From Chitinophaga caseinilytica (lineage in GTDB: Bacteria > Bacteroidota > Bacteroidia > Chitinophagales > Chitinophagaceae), in the NCBI RefSeq assembly GCF_038396765.1, contig NZ_CP150096.1:2711001-2775000 (forward strand): a stretch of 64,000 bases of DNA, given 5' to 3'. Shown here in pieces: positions 1 through 11,107 of the stretch. Both the position numbers and the translations under genes were made by a program. Within the stretch, counting starts at the first letter, position 1. Each line of letters opens with the position of its first letter. The notes under the pieces were generated by a model. The model was not told where the DNA came from, made no database searches, and worked only from the letters and a program-made list of their open reading frames with translations.

Positions 1-1933
1 CACGCAGTTCGCGGAAAGCAATGTGAACGATTTCGCGTTTATTTCCAGTGACCTCCGTCCCATCATGCCCGTTAAACACCCCGACGGGAACTGGGCAGGA
101 CAGGGCAGCTTCACGAACCCTTTCGCCGTGATGGCCGAAAACGGGCGCGTTAAAGAAAACAAAACCGATATCTGGCTCACCGGCGGGTTTACCGTAAAAC
201 TGCTCCGCAACCTCCGCATCGTCGGCGATCTGACCTGGAACAATTACGGCGCGGGCAGAAGCATCCACTACAAAGCGTTCAAGGAATATGGGGTAGACGG
301 AAGGCTGATCGGCACCTATCCCTGGACGAACCCCGACCGCCTCATCCGCCGGGCTTCCAACGACGGGTATCATGCCATCAATATCTATTCGGAATACTTC
401 ACCACTTTCGCGCGTAACCACAACCTGAAGCTCATGGCGGGTTACAACGAAGAGCTGAAACAGAATCTCTCGTTCAGCGCCACCGGCCGCAACCTCCTCG
501 ATCCTACGATGGAAAGCCTCACGCCGAACAACGATCCTACCGCCACGTCGCAATCCGTCGCCAACTCGATCTCCGAATGGGCCGTTCGCGGTGGTTTCTT
601 CCGCGCCAATTACGATTTCAAGGAAAAATATTTGTTACAGTTGACGGGCCGATACGACGGAACTTCCCGCTACGCCCGCGGCAAGCGGAACGTGTTCTCG
701 CCTTCGGTATCTGCCGCCTGGCGCGTGTCTGAAGAGAATTTCTTCGCCGGTGCGAAAAGCTGGGTGAACGATCTGAAGCTGCGCGCTTCCTACGGCATGC
801 TGCCCAACCAGCTGAGCGACAACCCGTATCCCTACATCACCTTCATGCCCACCGGCACCACCGGCTACCTGTTCGGCAACAATCCCGGTGTAATTGTGGG
901 CGCCCCGGCACTGGTAAGCGCGGATTTTACCTGGGAAAAAGTAACGACGCTGAACTTCGGGCTGGACCTCACTGCGCTCAACGACCGGCTCACCCTCGGT
1001 TTCGATATCTACCGCCGCAAAACGACGGACATGATCACCGCAGGCCGCCTGCTGCCCGCCATCCTCGGCACCAGCTCTCCCGCACGCAACTCGGCTGACC
1101 TGATGAACAGGGGATGGGAACTGGCGATCGGTTGGAAAGACAAGATCGGAAGCGATGTGCGGTATAATGTATCGCTCGTGCTGGCCGACAACCAGGCAGA
1201 AATCACCCGTTACGAAAACAATCCTACCGGCAACATCGGCGATCATTACGTGGGCAAGAAATGGAACGAGATCTGGGGGCTGGAGACCGACGGATTCTTT
1301 ACATCCAACGAAGAAGCGGCGGCAACCGACCAAACGCAGATCTGGGCCGGTAAATGGCTCGCCGGCGATATCCGTTACAGAGACCTGAACGGCGATAAAA
1401 AGATCACCCGCGGCAGCAGCACCTTGTCTGACCCCGGCGATCAGAAGATCATCGGCAACACGACTCCCCGTTATACCTACGGCGTGAACCTCGGCATCGA
1501 ATACAAGGGTTTCGACTTCACCGCGTTCTTCCAGGGCGTAGGCAAGCGCGACTGGATGCCGGGTGGTAACTATTTCTGGGGATTTGCGAGCGAATGGGCC
1601 GTGCCGATGGAGTACCATACCAATTACTGGCGCCCCGACAATACCAATGCCTATTATCCCCGCCTGCGCTTCGAAGGCGGCGGCAATTTCCAGGCGCAGT
1701 CCAAATACCTGCAGAACGCGGCTTACGCCCGGTTGAAGCAGCTGACGCTGGGCTACACCCTGCCGGCGGAATGGCTGCGCGTGGCGAAAATCCAGCGCCT
1801 GCGCGTTTTCGCTACCGGACAGAACCTGTTTACCATCACCAAAATGCACAAAGCGTTCGACCCCGAACTGCTGGGGGCCGACAGCTACCCGCTGAGCCGC
1901 ACCATCTCGTTCGGTCTGCAACTGGGCCTGTAA
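1..1933 (+). CDS. SusC/RagA-family TonB-linked outer membrane protein, C-terminal part
   Basis: This is the last 644 or so residues of a SusC-type receptor whose 5' end lies before the window; the frame is open from base 2, so the GTG at 23 is not a start. What remains is beta-barrel sequence with alternating aromatic strands and the family's typical features: a YDGTSRYA-like strand followed by FSPSVSAAWR, a DLKLRASYG strand, and a C-terminal strand ending SFGLQLGL. Receptors of this family import oligosaccharides or other nutrients over the outer membrane using TonB energy, with a SusD lipoprotein as lid. The susD at 1970 follows after 36 bases and is surely its partner. The substrate cannot be told, because no glycan-degrading enzyme lies next to the pair in the window. 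Confidence 0.93.
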   Translation, partial: TQFAESNVNDFAFISSDLRPIMPVKHPDGNWAGQGSFTNPFAVMAENGRVKENKTDIWLTGGFTVKLLRNLRIVGDLTWNNYGAGRSIHYKAFKEYGVDGRLIGTYPWTNPDRLIRRASNDGYHAINIYSEYFTTFARNHNLKLMAGYNEELKQNLSFSATGRNLLDPTMESLTPNNDPTATSQSVANSISEWAVRGGFFRANYDFKEKYLLQLTGRYDGTSRYARGKRNVFSPSVSAAWRVSEENFFAGAKSWVNDLKLRASYGMLPNQLSDNPYPYITFMPTGTTGYLFGNNPGVIVGAPALVSADFTWEKVTTLNFGLDLTALNDRLTLGFDIYRRKTTDMITAGRLLPAILGTSSPARNSADLMNRGWELAIGWKDKIGSDVRYNVSLVLADNQAEITRYENNPTGNIGDHYVGKKWNEIWGLETDGFFTSNEEAAATDQTQIWAGKWLAGDIRYRDLNGDKKITRGSSTLSDPGDQKIIGNTTPRYTYGVNLGIEYKGFDFTAFFQGVGKRDWMPGGNYFWGFASEWAVPMEYHTNYWRPDNTNAYYPRLRFEGGGNFQAQSKYLQNAAYARLKQLTLGYTLPAEWLRVAKIQRLRVFATGQNLFTITKMHKAFDPELLGADSYPLSRTISFGLQLGL

Positions 1934-1969
1934 CCGCATTCGAATCCGTTGATCTAAAAACAGTATGAA

Positions 1970-3634
1970 ATGAAAAAAACGCGCATCATATCAATCGCCA
2001 TGCTCGCCCTCGTATTCGGCGCAGCCTGCAAAAAGGATTTGCTCGACCGCCTGCCGCAAGACCGGCTTAGCGACGCCACTTTCTTCAAGAATGAAAACGA
2101 CCTGAAAATATACGCCAACCGTTTCTACACGCTCGTTCCGTTCCAGGGCCATACCGGCGATGTGGGGTCAGACAACTTCGTGCCCCGCGACCGTAATGCC
2201 TTCCTCGCCGGAACATACACCGTTCCCAATACAGGCGGTGGCTGGACGTGGACCAACGAGCGCGAAGCCAATTATTTCCTCGCGCGGTACGAGCGTGCCG
2301 ACGCTTCGGCGCAGGTAAAGGCCAAATATGCCGGCGAAGTGAAATTCTTCCGCGCGTTCACCTGGTGGCGTAAAGTGGTGCAGTTCGGGGATGTGACCTG
2401 GTTCGGGAAAGACCTGAACGAGAATTCTCCCGAGCTCTTCGCCCCGAGAACGCCCCGCGCCGTGGTGATGGACACCGTGCTCAAAGACCTCAATTACGCC
2501 GTGGCCAACCTGCCCGTGCCCGCCAGCGCAGAGCAAGACCGCATCAACAAGGATATCGCCAATGCGATGAAGGCCCGCATCTGCCTGTGGGAAGGTACTT
2601 ACCGCAAATACCGCGGCCTGGCCGGTGCCGACGCATGGCTCCGCGAAGCCGCCACCGCCGCCGAAGCCGTGATCAACAGCGGCAACTACGCCATCTACAC
2701 CTCCGGCACTCCCGCAAAAGATTACGTGAACCTGTTCATCCAGGAAGAACTGCGCGGGAACAAGGAAGCGGTGTGGGCACGGAGGTTCGTCAAAGACCAG
2801 TCGATGCACAACACCACCCGCCAGATCGCCGACGTATGGCCCAGCTTCAGTAAGGATTTCGTGGAATCGATCCTGTGCGACGACGGGCTGCCGATCGGCC
2901 TGAGCCCGCGGTACCAGGGAGATGATACCCCCGATAAAGAGCGCACCAACCGCGATCCGCGATACACCCAGCTCATCGTTACCCGCGATTATGTGGTGAC
3001 GCAGAATGCAGACGGCTCGGCCGACAAGATCACCCTTCCCCGCATCCCCGCCGTTACCACCGGTTACGCCAGCGCGAAGTACAAAAGCCCGGACCCCGTG
3101 CAGTGGGTCGCCAATCAATCCACCCTCGACCTCTTCCTCATCCGGTACGCAGAAACGCTGCTGATCTACGCAGAAGCCAAAGCGGAACTGGGCGAAGCTT
3201 CGCAGGCGATTATCGATCAAACCATCAATAAAATCCGCGACCGCGTAGGCATGCCGCATATGATCATCGCCGCACTGGTGAAGGACCCGAACTCCACTTT
3301 CCCCGCACTGGGCGTGCTGCTCGACGAAATCCGCCGCGAGCGCCGCATCGAGCTGGCACAGGAGAACTTCCGGTTCGACGATATCATCCGCTGGAAAGCC
3401 GGGTCGCTCATCAACAACCCGAAAACCATCGTGGGCATGAAACTGACCGCCGCACTGCGCGCGCAATATCCCGCATCGCAGGTAGCAGGCATCCAGGTGG
3501 ATGCAGACGATCACATCCGCGTGTATACAGACATCCCGAACCGAACCTGGAACGATAAATTGTACCTCTATCCGCTGCCGCTGCAGGAAATGAACCTCAA
3601 CCCGCAGCTGAAACCGCAGAACCCGGGATGGTAG
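1970..3634 (+). CDS. SusD/RagB-family nutrient-binding outer membrane lipoprotein
   Basis: The 554-residue product is a SusD-type lipoprotein, the substrate-binding lid of the SusC channel encoded just upstream. The N-terminus is a lipoprotein signal with hydrophobic core and lipobox FGAAC, Cys20 being the predicted lipidated residue, followed by KKDLLDRLPQD, a common SusD start. The helical TPR-like core includes the motif RYAETLLIYAEAKAELG near residue 390 and RRERRIELAQENFRFDDIIRW near 450, both family hallmarks, and the protein ends with the classic LYPLPLQEMNLNPQL...QNPGW tail. Length is normal. Outer-surface location and glycan binding are known for the family; the particular ligand is unknown. 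Confidence 0.95.
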   Translation: MKKTRIISIAMLALVFGAACKKDLLDRLPQDRLSDATFFKNENDLKIYANRFYTLVPFQGHTGDVGSDNFVPRDRNAFLAGTYTVPNTGGGWTWTNEREANYFLARYERADASAQVKAKYAGEVKFFRAFTWWRKVVQFGDVTWFGKDLNENSPELFAPRTPRAVVMDTVLKDLNYAVANLPVPASAEQDRINKDIANAMKARICLWEGTYRKYRGLAGADAWLREAATAAEAVINSGNYAIYTSGTPAKDYVNLFIQEELRGNKEAVWARRFVKDQSMHNTTRQIADVWPSFSKDFVESILCDDGLPIGLSPRYQGDDTPDKERTNRDPRYTQLIVTRDYVVTQNADGSADKITLPRIPAVTTGYASAKYKSPDPVQWVANQSTLDLFLIRYAETLLIYAEAKAELGEASQAIIDQTINKIRDRVGMPHMIIAALVKDPNSTFPALGVLLDEIRRERRIELAQENFRFDDIIRWKAGSLINNPKTIVGMKLTAALRAQYPASQVAGIQVDADDHIRVYTDIPNRTWNDKLYLYPLPLQEMNLNPQLKPQNPGW

Positions 3635-3665
3635 TATGTATGAAAGGAAAGTAATTAAAACGACG

Positions 3666-3685
3666 AAGGGGGCTTTGGCCCCCTT
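3666..3685 (+). terminator. Intrinsic terminator after the first susCD pair
   Basis: An 8-bp stem AAGGGGGC / GCCCCCTT closes a TTTG loop and is followed by a T run. It sits between the convergent susD (ends 3634) and the minus-strand gene ending at 3695, so it could serve both. Confidence 0.7.
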
Positions 3686-3694
3686 TTTCATGCC

Positions 3695-5248
3695 CTAGAT
3701 CCGCGGCACCTTGTTCCTGAATTTCTGCTGGATGACCTCCTGCACGGGGATGCCCTCGATCTTGCTTTCGAGCCAGCTCACGATGTCGAGATACAGATAG
3801 CTGCGGCGTTCGTAAGGGTTTTTCGCGATGATCTCCAGTTTGCCTTTCAGGTCGCGGAAAGCCGTGCGCAGCGCGCGGGGATTGGCGTACATGTTTTTGC
3901 GGAGGAACTTCAGGATTTCCTCCATCACCTGGCTAAGGTCTTTGTTCTTGGCGATGAAGTGATACACCGATTTGATGAGATATTCCACCAGGCTGTAGTT
4001 CTCCAGCTCGTAATGCGCGATCAGGTGCAGGATCCGCGCGAAGCACTGGATATCCGCCCGGAGGTTCCCGATCTTCAGCTGGATGATCTTATTGAGATAA
4101 ATGATGGCATTGTCGTTATCGCCGCTGCCGAAATACAAACACGCGATCTTATAGTAGAAAACAAGCACGCGATGCTGGTCTACCGTCAACTGATGCTCGC
4201 TGATCTTTTCCTCTACTTCCTCCACCAGCTTGAGCCCTTCCGAAAAAGTGCCGTCGAGGAAGTGGCGGTTGACCTTGCCGGTATACAGATACACGAACGC
4301 ATTGGTACGCGTGTTCTCGTTGAGGCTTTCCTCTTTTTCGGTGATGAAATTTTCCATCTCCTGGAGCACTTCGGTGAACTTGTCGTGGTTCATGGTATGG
4401 AAGTGCGCCGTCAGCAGGTTATGCATGGCCTTGATGTACAAATCCATGTCCGTATCCTTCAGTGCGGGATATTCGCTGAAAAGGTCCACCCATTTCTGCG
4501 TGTACCGGTAATACATGACGAAGTCCTGCAGGATATAGTAATACCAGCAATACGCCTGGTAGAGGTAGATGCGCTCGTAAAAACTCATCTGCTGCTGCTG
4601 GACGGGCGGGAGGTTGGTGTCGAAGAACGACTTGAGCATGAGGGTATCTTTCTCGTCGCGCGCGTGGCCGAGTTTGAGATAAAGCCCGTACATGCGGAGT
4701 GCCAGGGTAGAGAGGCGCGATACGTTGTTGAGCTGCTCGTTGATGAGGCGGCTTTCTTCAGACAGTTCCTCCGCGCGGTTGTCGAGGCTGCGGGTGATGT
4801 GCCGGGTTTCGATGAGTTTTTCGAACTCCACGATCTCGAAGTACAGCATCACTTCTTCCTGCTCGCGGGCAGAAACTTTCGCTTTGGCGAGGATTTTCAG
4901 GCTTTGATTGTATAAACCCTTGTTATACAATACCCTGGCGTAATCCAGCTGCTCCCGCAGCTCGATGAGCGCATCCTTCGTTTTGTAAAGCAACCGCAGG
5001 GTGGTGAGGAGATGTTTGTACAGATGTGCCTTGATATTGCTCAGCTGCTGCTTCTTGATGTCGGGCACACGGCGGAGGATCTGCTCGTCGTCGTACTCCT
5101 TCATCTTGTCGAGCGCATTGAACAACTGTATGAAAAGTACGTCTTCTTTCGTATTGTCCCGGTTAAAAGCCAGCTGGAAGTTCCTTTTTTCTGCTTTAGT
5201 GAGCGTTTTTATGAGTATGAACAAGGCGTCGTTCTGCGTGTTGGACAT
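3695..5248 (-). CDS. Conserved helical protein of unknown function, 517 aa
   Basis: I do not recognise a named family. The product is charged, cytoplasmic (no signal peptide or membrane segment) and predicted almost wholly alpha-helical. It starts MSNTQNDALFILIKTLTKAEKRNF, followed by paired helices rich in Leu/Tyr with spacing like TPR or HEAT-type solenoids (for example LYNKGLYNQSLKILAKAKV near residue 110 and GSGDNDNAIIYLNKII near 375). The extent and codon use fit a real gene, and the antisense open frames over it are shadows. It is divergent from leuC, with candidate -7 boxes for both directions in the shared 244-bp spacer. A scaffold role is only a guess from the repeat-like architecture. 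Confidence 0.8.
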   Translation of the reverse strand: MSNTQNDALFILIKTLTKAEKRNFQLAFNRDNTKEDVLFIQLFNALDKMKEYDDEQILRRVPDIKKQQLSNIKAHLYKHLLTTLRLLYKTKDALIELREQLDYARVLYNKGLYNQSLKILAKAKVSAREQEEVMLYFEIVEFEKLIETRHITRSLDNRAEELSEESRLINEQLNNVSRLSTLALRMYGLYLKLGHARDEKDTLMLKSFFDTNLPPVQQQQMSFYERIYLYQAYCWYYYILQDFVMYYRYTQKWVDLFSEYPALKDTDMDLYIKAMHNLLTAHFHTMNHDKFTEVLQEMENFITEKEESLNENTRTNAFVYLYTGKVNRHFLDGTFSEGLKLVEEVEEKISEHQLTVDQHRVLVFYYKIACLYFGSGDNDNAIIYLNKIIQLKIGNLRADIQCFARILHLIAHYELENYSLVEYLIKSVYHFIAKNKDLSQVMEEILKFLRKNMYANPRALRTAFRDLKGKLEIIAKNPYERRSYLYLDIVSWLESKIEGIPVQEVIQQKFRNKVPRI

Positions 5249-5325
5249 CGTTGTTATTGGATTATAATAATTTGACTTTCAATAAGTTAATGGCCTCAGG
5301 TGACAGTTGCTAATCGTAATATTGA

Positions 5326-5367
5326 CAAATTTAACGAACTGAGGTTTAAAAGTGTCAATTAGATTTG
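5326..5367. promoter_or_regulatory. Overlapping divergent promoters for the 517-aa gene and leuC
   Basis: On the minus strand a TAAATTTG -7 box lies at 5326-5333 with a TTG (-33 element) at 5356-5358, a 22-base spacer, which fits the Bacteroidota consensus and would drive the 3695-5248 gene. On the plus strand TAGATTTG lies at 5360-5367, 125 bases before leuC, with no good -33 element. The whole 5249-5492 spacer is AT-rich and holds no gene. The leuC assignment is weaker than the minus-strand one. Confidence 0.45.
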
Positions 5368-5492
5368 AAGATGTAAAGTGATAGGAAAAGCAAATATAAG
5401 GGTTTGAAGATAAATGCATATTGAGGGTTAATATTTAACATATAATTGTCAAGATGCATGTATTGATACCCGGTTTATAAAGTCAAATTCGC

Positions 5493-6890
5493 ATGGGGAA
5501 AACATTATTCGACAAGATTTGGGACAGCCACATTGTGGCGAGCCGGCCGGGCCATCCGGACGCGGTCTACATCAACACGCATTTCATACATGAAGTAACG
5601 AGCCCCCAGGCGTTCGACGGATTGCGGAAGCGGGGCGTTCCCGTGTTCCGTCCGGCAAAAACGCGGGCCACGGCAGACCATAACGTTCCCACCCTCGATC
5701 AGCACCTGCCCATCAAGGAAGCCCTGAGCCGCAAGCAGGTGGAAATGCTCACGCAGAACACCGCCGAGTTCGGCGTGGAATTATACGGCCTCGGCCATCC
5801 TTACCAGGGCATCGTTCACGTGATCGGCCCCGAACTGGGCATCACCCTGCCGGGCATGACCATCGTCTGCGGCGATTCCCACACCTCCACTCACGGCGCC
5901 TTCGGTGCCGTAGCCTTCGGGATCGGTACGAGCGAAGTGGAACAGGTACTGGCCACCCAGTGCATCCTGCAGTACAAACCCAAAAGGATGCGCATAACTG
6001 TAAACGGCCAGCTGAAGAAAGGCGTCTTATCCAAGGACATCATTCTTTACATCATTTCCCAGATCACGGCCGCAGGCGGCACCGGTTATTTCGTGGAATA
6101 CGCCGGCGAAGCCATCCGGAGCCTCAGCATGGAAGCCCGCATGACCATCTGCAACATGTCTATCGAAATGGGCGCCCGCGGCGGCCTCATCGCTCCCGAC
6201 AACACTACTTTCGAATATATCAAAGGCCGGGAATTCGCCCCCAAAGGCGAAGACTGGGAAAAATCCCTCGCGTACTGGAACACCCTCCGTACCGACGATG
6301 ATGCCGTGTTCGACGCCGAACTGACCTTCGACGCCGCCGACATCGAGCCGCAGATCACTTACGGCACCAATCCCGGCATGGGCATGGGCGTTACCGGAAA
6401 CATCCCTGCACTGGCGGACATCGAAGAGAAAGAACAGCTTTCGTTCTCCAAATCCCTCCAGTACATGGACCTTCAGCCCGGCAGCCAGCTCCTCGGCAAA
6501 AAAGTGGATTACGTTTTCATCGGCAGCTGCACCAATTCCCGCATCGAAGACCTCCGCATGGTGGCCGAATTCGTGAAAGGAAAACAGAAAGCCGAAGACG
6601 TAACCGTCTGGATCGTGCCCGGCTCCAAGCAAGTGGAAGCACAGGCCATCGCAGAAGGGATCGACAAAATCTTCGAAGCCGCCGGCTTCCAGCTGCGCCA
6701 GCCCGGATGCTCCGCTTGCCTGGCCATGAACGAAGACAAAATCCCGGCAGGAAAATATTGCATCGCCACCTCCAACCGCAACTTCGAAGGCAGGCAGGGC
6801 CCCAACGCCCGGACCTTCCTGGCAAGTCCGCTGACCGCCGCCGCAGCGGCCATCACCGGCAAAGTGGCAGACGTGCGCGCAATGATTTAA
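5493..6890 (+). CDS. leuC: 3-isopropylmalate dehydratase, large subunit
   Basis: LeuC with LeuD isomerises 2-isopropylmalate to 3-isopropylmalate in leucine synthesis, using a 4Fe-4S cluster as Lewis acid. The 465-residue product has normal family length and shows [14 protein letters not shown] near residue 129, the cluster-binding stretches GSCTNSR near 346 and [10 protein letters not shown] near 408, and [11 protein letters not shown] near 426, which carries substrate-contacting residues. It is the first gene of a four-gene operon leuC-leuD-leuB-leuA with gaps of 8 to 23 bases. The ATG start gives the usual [13 protein letters not shown] beginning. No attenuator-like leader peptide with a Leu run was seen upstream. 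Confidence 0.97.
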   Translation: MGKTLFDKIWDSHIVASRPGHPDAVYINTHFIHEVTSPQAFDGLRKRGVPVFRPAKTRATADHNVPTLDQHLPIKEALSRKQVEMLTQNTAEFGVELYGLGHPYQGIVHVIGPELGITLPGMTIVCGDSHTSTHGAFGAVAFGIGTSEVEQVLATQCILQYKPKRMRITVNGQLKKGVLSKDIILYIISQITAAGGTGYFVEYAGEAIRSLSMEARMTICNMSIEMGARGGLIAPDNTTFEYIKGREFAPKGEDWEKSLAYWNTLRTDDDAVFDAELTFDAADIEPQITYGTNPGMGMGVTGNIPALADIEEKEQLSFSKSLQYMDLQPGSQLLGKKVDYVFIGSCTNSRIEDLRMVAEFVKGKQKAEDVTVWIVPGSKQVEAQAIAEGIDKIFEAAGFQLRQPGCSACLAMNEDKIPAGKYCIATSNRNFEGRQGPNARTFLASPLTAAAAAITGKVADVRAMI

Positions 6891-6913
6891 TTCCCTGAAA
6901 CAGCACCATCAAC

Positions 6914-7513
6914 ATGGACAAAAAATTCGCAAACCTGGTATCCTCCGTGGTACCCTTACCGATAGAAAACATCGATACGGATCAGATCATCCCGGCCCGA
7001 TTCCTGAAAGCCACCACCCGCGACGGTTTCGGTGAAAACCTTTTCCGCGACTGGCGTTTCAGCGAAGACAATACGCCGAAGGCGGACTTCGTGCTCAATA
7101 ACGATATCTACAAAGGCAAAGTGCTGGTAGCCGGCAAGAACTTCGGCTGTGGCTCCTCCCGCGAACATGCCGCCTGGGCGCTGGGCGACTACGGTTTCAA
7201 AGTAGTGGTGAGCAGCTTCTTCGCCGATATTTTCAAAAACAACGCGCTCAACAACTTCATCCTGCCCGTGCAGGTGAGCGAAGATTTTCTGCAGAAGATC
7301 TTCCGCGCCGTTGAAAAAGTGCCTTCCGCCGCCATCGAAGTGAACCTGGAAGAGCAGTTCATCGAAATTAAGGCAACGGGGGAGAAGGAAAACTTCGACA
7401 TCAATCCCTACAAAAAAACATGCCTGCTCAACGGGTACGACGATATCGATTATCTCCTCAGCCTCCGCAACGAGATCGAAACATACGAAACAACAAGACC
7501 TTTTAATTTCTAA
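6914..7513 (+). CDS. leuD: 3-isopropylmalate dehydratase, small subunit
   Basis: LeuD is the swivelling small subunit that forms the active site with LeuC. The 199-residue product has the family marks [19 protein letters not shown] near residue 15 and [17 protein letters not shown] near 75, and a normal length. It lies 23 bases after leuC and 8 bases before leuB, so co-transcription is nearly certain. Nothing unusual was seen. Confidence 0.97.
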   Translation: MDKKFANLVSSVVPLPIENIDTDQIIPARFLKATTRDGFGENLFRDWRFSEDNTPKADFVLNNDIYKGKVLVAGKNFGCGSSREHAAWALGDYGFKVVVSSFFADIFKNNALNNFILPVQVSEDFLQKIFRAVEKVPSAAIEVNLEEQFIEIKATGEKENFDINPYKKTCLLNGYDDIDYLLSLRNEIETYETTRPFNF

Positions 7514-7521
7514 AACAATCT

Positions 7522-8601
7522 ATGGGAGTTTCAAAGAAAATACTGGTAATACCCGGAGACGGGATCGGACAGGAAGTAACCGCGTGGGGTAAGAAAGTGC
7601 TGGAAACGATTGCGGCGAATTTCAATCATACATTTACGTTTGACGAGGGCATCATGGGCCACGTAGCCATCGAGGCCACGGGCGATCCGCTGCCGGCTGA
7701 AACGCTCGACAAGGCGCGCGCATCCGACGCGATCCTTTTCGGCGCCATCGGCCACGCCAAATACGACAACGACCCTACCGCCAAGGTCCGCCCGGAACAG
7801 GGGCTGCTCAAAATCCGCAAGGAACTGGGCCTCTACGCCAACCTGCGCCCTATCAAACTGTTCGACGACCTGCTGCAGGCTTCCAGCATCAAGCCGGAAA
7901 TCCTCCAGGGGGCCGATATCCTCTTTTTCCGCGAACTGACCGGCGACGTGTATTTCGGGGAGAAGCAGCGCAGCGAAGACCGCGCCACCGCTTCCGACCT
8001 CATGATCTATCACAAATACGAAGTGGAGCGCATCGCCCGGAAGGCTTTCGAAGCCGCCCGCACGCGCCGGAAGAAACTCTGCTCCGTAGACAAAGCCAAC
8101 GTACTGGAAGCTTCCCGCCTGTGGAGAGAAGTAGTGCAGGAAATCGCGAAAGAATATCCCGACGTGGAAACCGAGCACATGTTCATCGACAACGCCGCCA
8201 TGCAGCTCATCAAAGACCCGAAACGCTTCGATGTGGTGGTGACCGGCAACCTGTTCGGCGACATCCTCACCGACGAGGCTTCGCAGATCGCGGGCTCCAT
8301 GGGCATGCTGGCATCGGCCTCCGTGGGCGACCGCGTAGGGTTCTACGAGCCTATCCACGGTTCCGCGCACGACATCGCCGGCAAAGGCATCGCCAATCCG
8401 CTGGCTTCCATCCTGTCGGCCGCCCTGCTGCTCGATATTTCTTTCGGCTTGAAAGACGAATCGCAGCGCGTGATCCGCGCCGTAGACGCCACGCTGCGCC
8501 AGGGCTACCGGACCATGGACATCGCCAATAAACATACCGCCAACGATATGCTGCTGGGTACCGATGCGATGGGCGCCCAGGTGCTGAAAAACCTTAACTA
8601 A
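7522..8601 (+). CDS. leuB: 3-isopropylmalate dehydrogenase
   Basis: LeuB oxidises and decarboxylates 3-isopropylmalate to 2-oxoisocaproate with NAD. The 359-residue product has the nucleotide-proximal start IPGDGIGQEV, the ELTGDVYFG strand near 137, the catalytic Lys/Asp region CSVDKANVLEASRLW near 192, FGDILTDEASQIAGSMGM near 247 with the metal-binding aspartates, and the NAD-binding EPIHGSAHDIAGKGIANP loop near 277. This set distinguishes LeuB from isocitrate or tartrate dehydrogenases. It sits third in leuCDBA. Confidence 0.96.
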   Translation: MGVSKKILVIPGDGIGQEVTAWGKKVLETIAANFNHTFTFDEGIMGHVAIEATGDPLPAETLDKARASDAILFGAIGHAKYDNDPTAKVRPEQGLLKIRKELGLYANLRPIKLFDDLLQASSIKPEILQGADILFFRELTGDVYFGEKQRSEDRATASDLMIYHKYEVERIARKAFEAARTRRKKLCSVDKANVLEASRLWREVVQEIAKEYPDVETEHMFIDNAAMQLIKDPKRFDVVVTGNLFGDILTDEASQIAGSMGMLASASVGDRVGFYEPIHGSAHDIAGKGIANPLASILSAALLLDISFGLKDESQRVIRAVDATLRQGYRTMDIANKHTANDMLLGTDAMGAQVLKNLN

Positions 8602-8619
8602 TCAACTGTTTACAATATC

Positions 8620-10125
<1,506 letters not shown>

Positions 10126-10148
10126 TCGGAACCGCTATATTTTTCTTC

Positions 10149-10174
10149 GAAAGACCGCCATGGTGCGGTCTTTC
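10149..10174 (+). terminator. Intrinsic terminator of the leuCDBA operon
   Basis: A perfect 10-bp stem GAAAGACCGC / GCGGTCTTTC with a 6-base loop lies 23 bases after the leuA stop and is followed by a T-rich tract. Confidence 0.85.
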
Positions 10175-10187
10175 GTCGTTTTTGGAA

Positions 10188-10478
10188 AGGTTGGGACAGG
10201 AAGTCAGTGTGCAGGGAAGTAGTTCATCAACGAAAATCAACCCTGATCGTTTGGATGGATTAGGTTAACGGAAAGGAGCTCAGATATGATGAAGCAATTC
10301 ATCGACGGATTTTCTCCGCGTTTGTTTGAATGCAATATGTTGATGGAACGGGAGTCTGGATGCAGGGAAGTAGTTCACCAACAGAAATCAACCCTGATTG
10401 ATTGGATGGAATAGGTAAACGGAAGGGAAGCGGGGATCTGTTGATGAATTTCATCAAAGGATGTTTGCGGTGTTTTGA
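10188..10478. repeat. Imperfect tandem repeat, two copies of about 140 bp, in a gene-free region
   Basis: Two similar blocks lie at about 10188-10325 and 10338-10478, offset by about 151 bases. The best-conserved core, 10210-10259 against 10361-10410, matches at about 45 of 50 positions and begins TGCAGGGAAGTAGTTCA. Outside the core the copies diverge by small indels. On the minus strand each copy encodes a similar short peptide stretch (ending VDELLPC and VGELLPC), but one copy has stops and neither has a convincing start, so I do not call genes. This could be two members of an interspersed intergenic repeat family. Confidence 0.65.
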
Positions 10479-10479
10479 A

Positions 10480-11107
10480 ATTCCTGGCGGCTTCGGTTTC
10501 CACATGTTGTACCGTAAGCGCGACGGAAGGATGGTTAATTTGAGGATGTGGAAGGGGTAGGGAATTCAGGATTTTGGGGGATGAGCGCAGTGATATAATA
10601 ATGTACGGGAACCATTTTTGTTATCGTGATCGGGGGAGGGTAGAAGCGGTGGGAATCCCGGCCTGAATTTTGCTGCGGTACGCACGCAGCGCGAGGTTCG
10701 GCATAGATATAGATAAATTTTATTTGGATGGAAGTTGCCTTCTTCTTATCTTGTCGGCCAGTCGGTTAGCCACCGGATTTATTGAGTGAAACCATATTTA
10801 GAAACCATCGACGAACACTAGTTACCCGCCGTCAACCGCCATATCAGACAGAAGTTAAATTGCCGGCAGTGAACGTAGAAAAACCACGGACGAATTGTAT
10901 TATGAAACCAAAATTCATTGACCCACGTATGACTAGACTGAACACGATCCGCCAACGCGCCAGGCACCGGAGCCGATGCATATCCGGTAGATTTTCATGA
11001 TTCGATTTCGGTAAAGTAGCCAGGAACATTCGCCAACGCCATATCTAACGCCGTCATCCGGCTTGTTAGCCCGGGAAGTTGTTCCTCAATCCTAAAACAT
11101 AACTACA
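10480..11107. other. Gene-free stretch upstream of the second susC
   Basis: No convincing coding region was found. Open frames of 60 to 72 codons (for example 10782-11000) have no start context and resemble no protein I know. No tRNA, IS end or exact TAnnTTTG box was found. The stretch presumably contains the susC promoter and a long untranslated leader, but I could not place either. Confidence 0.5.

Noticed and set aside
10782..11000. Small gene of 72 codons upstream of susC
   Set aside because: It has no start context, its sequence is low-information and basic, and it matches no family I know. Equally long chance frames lie in the same gap.
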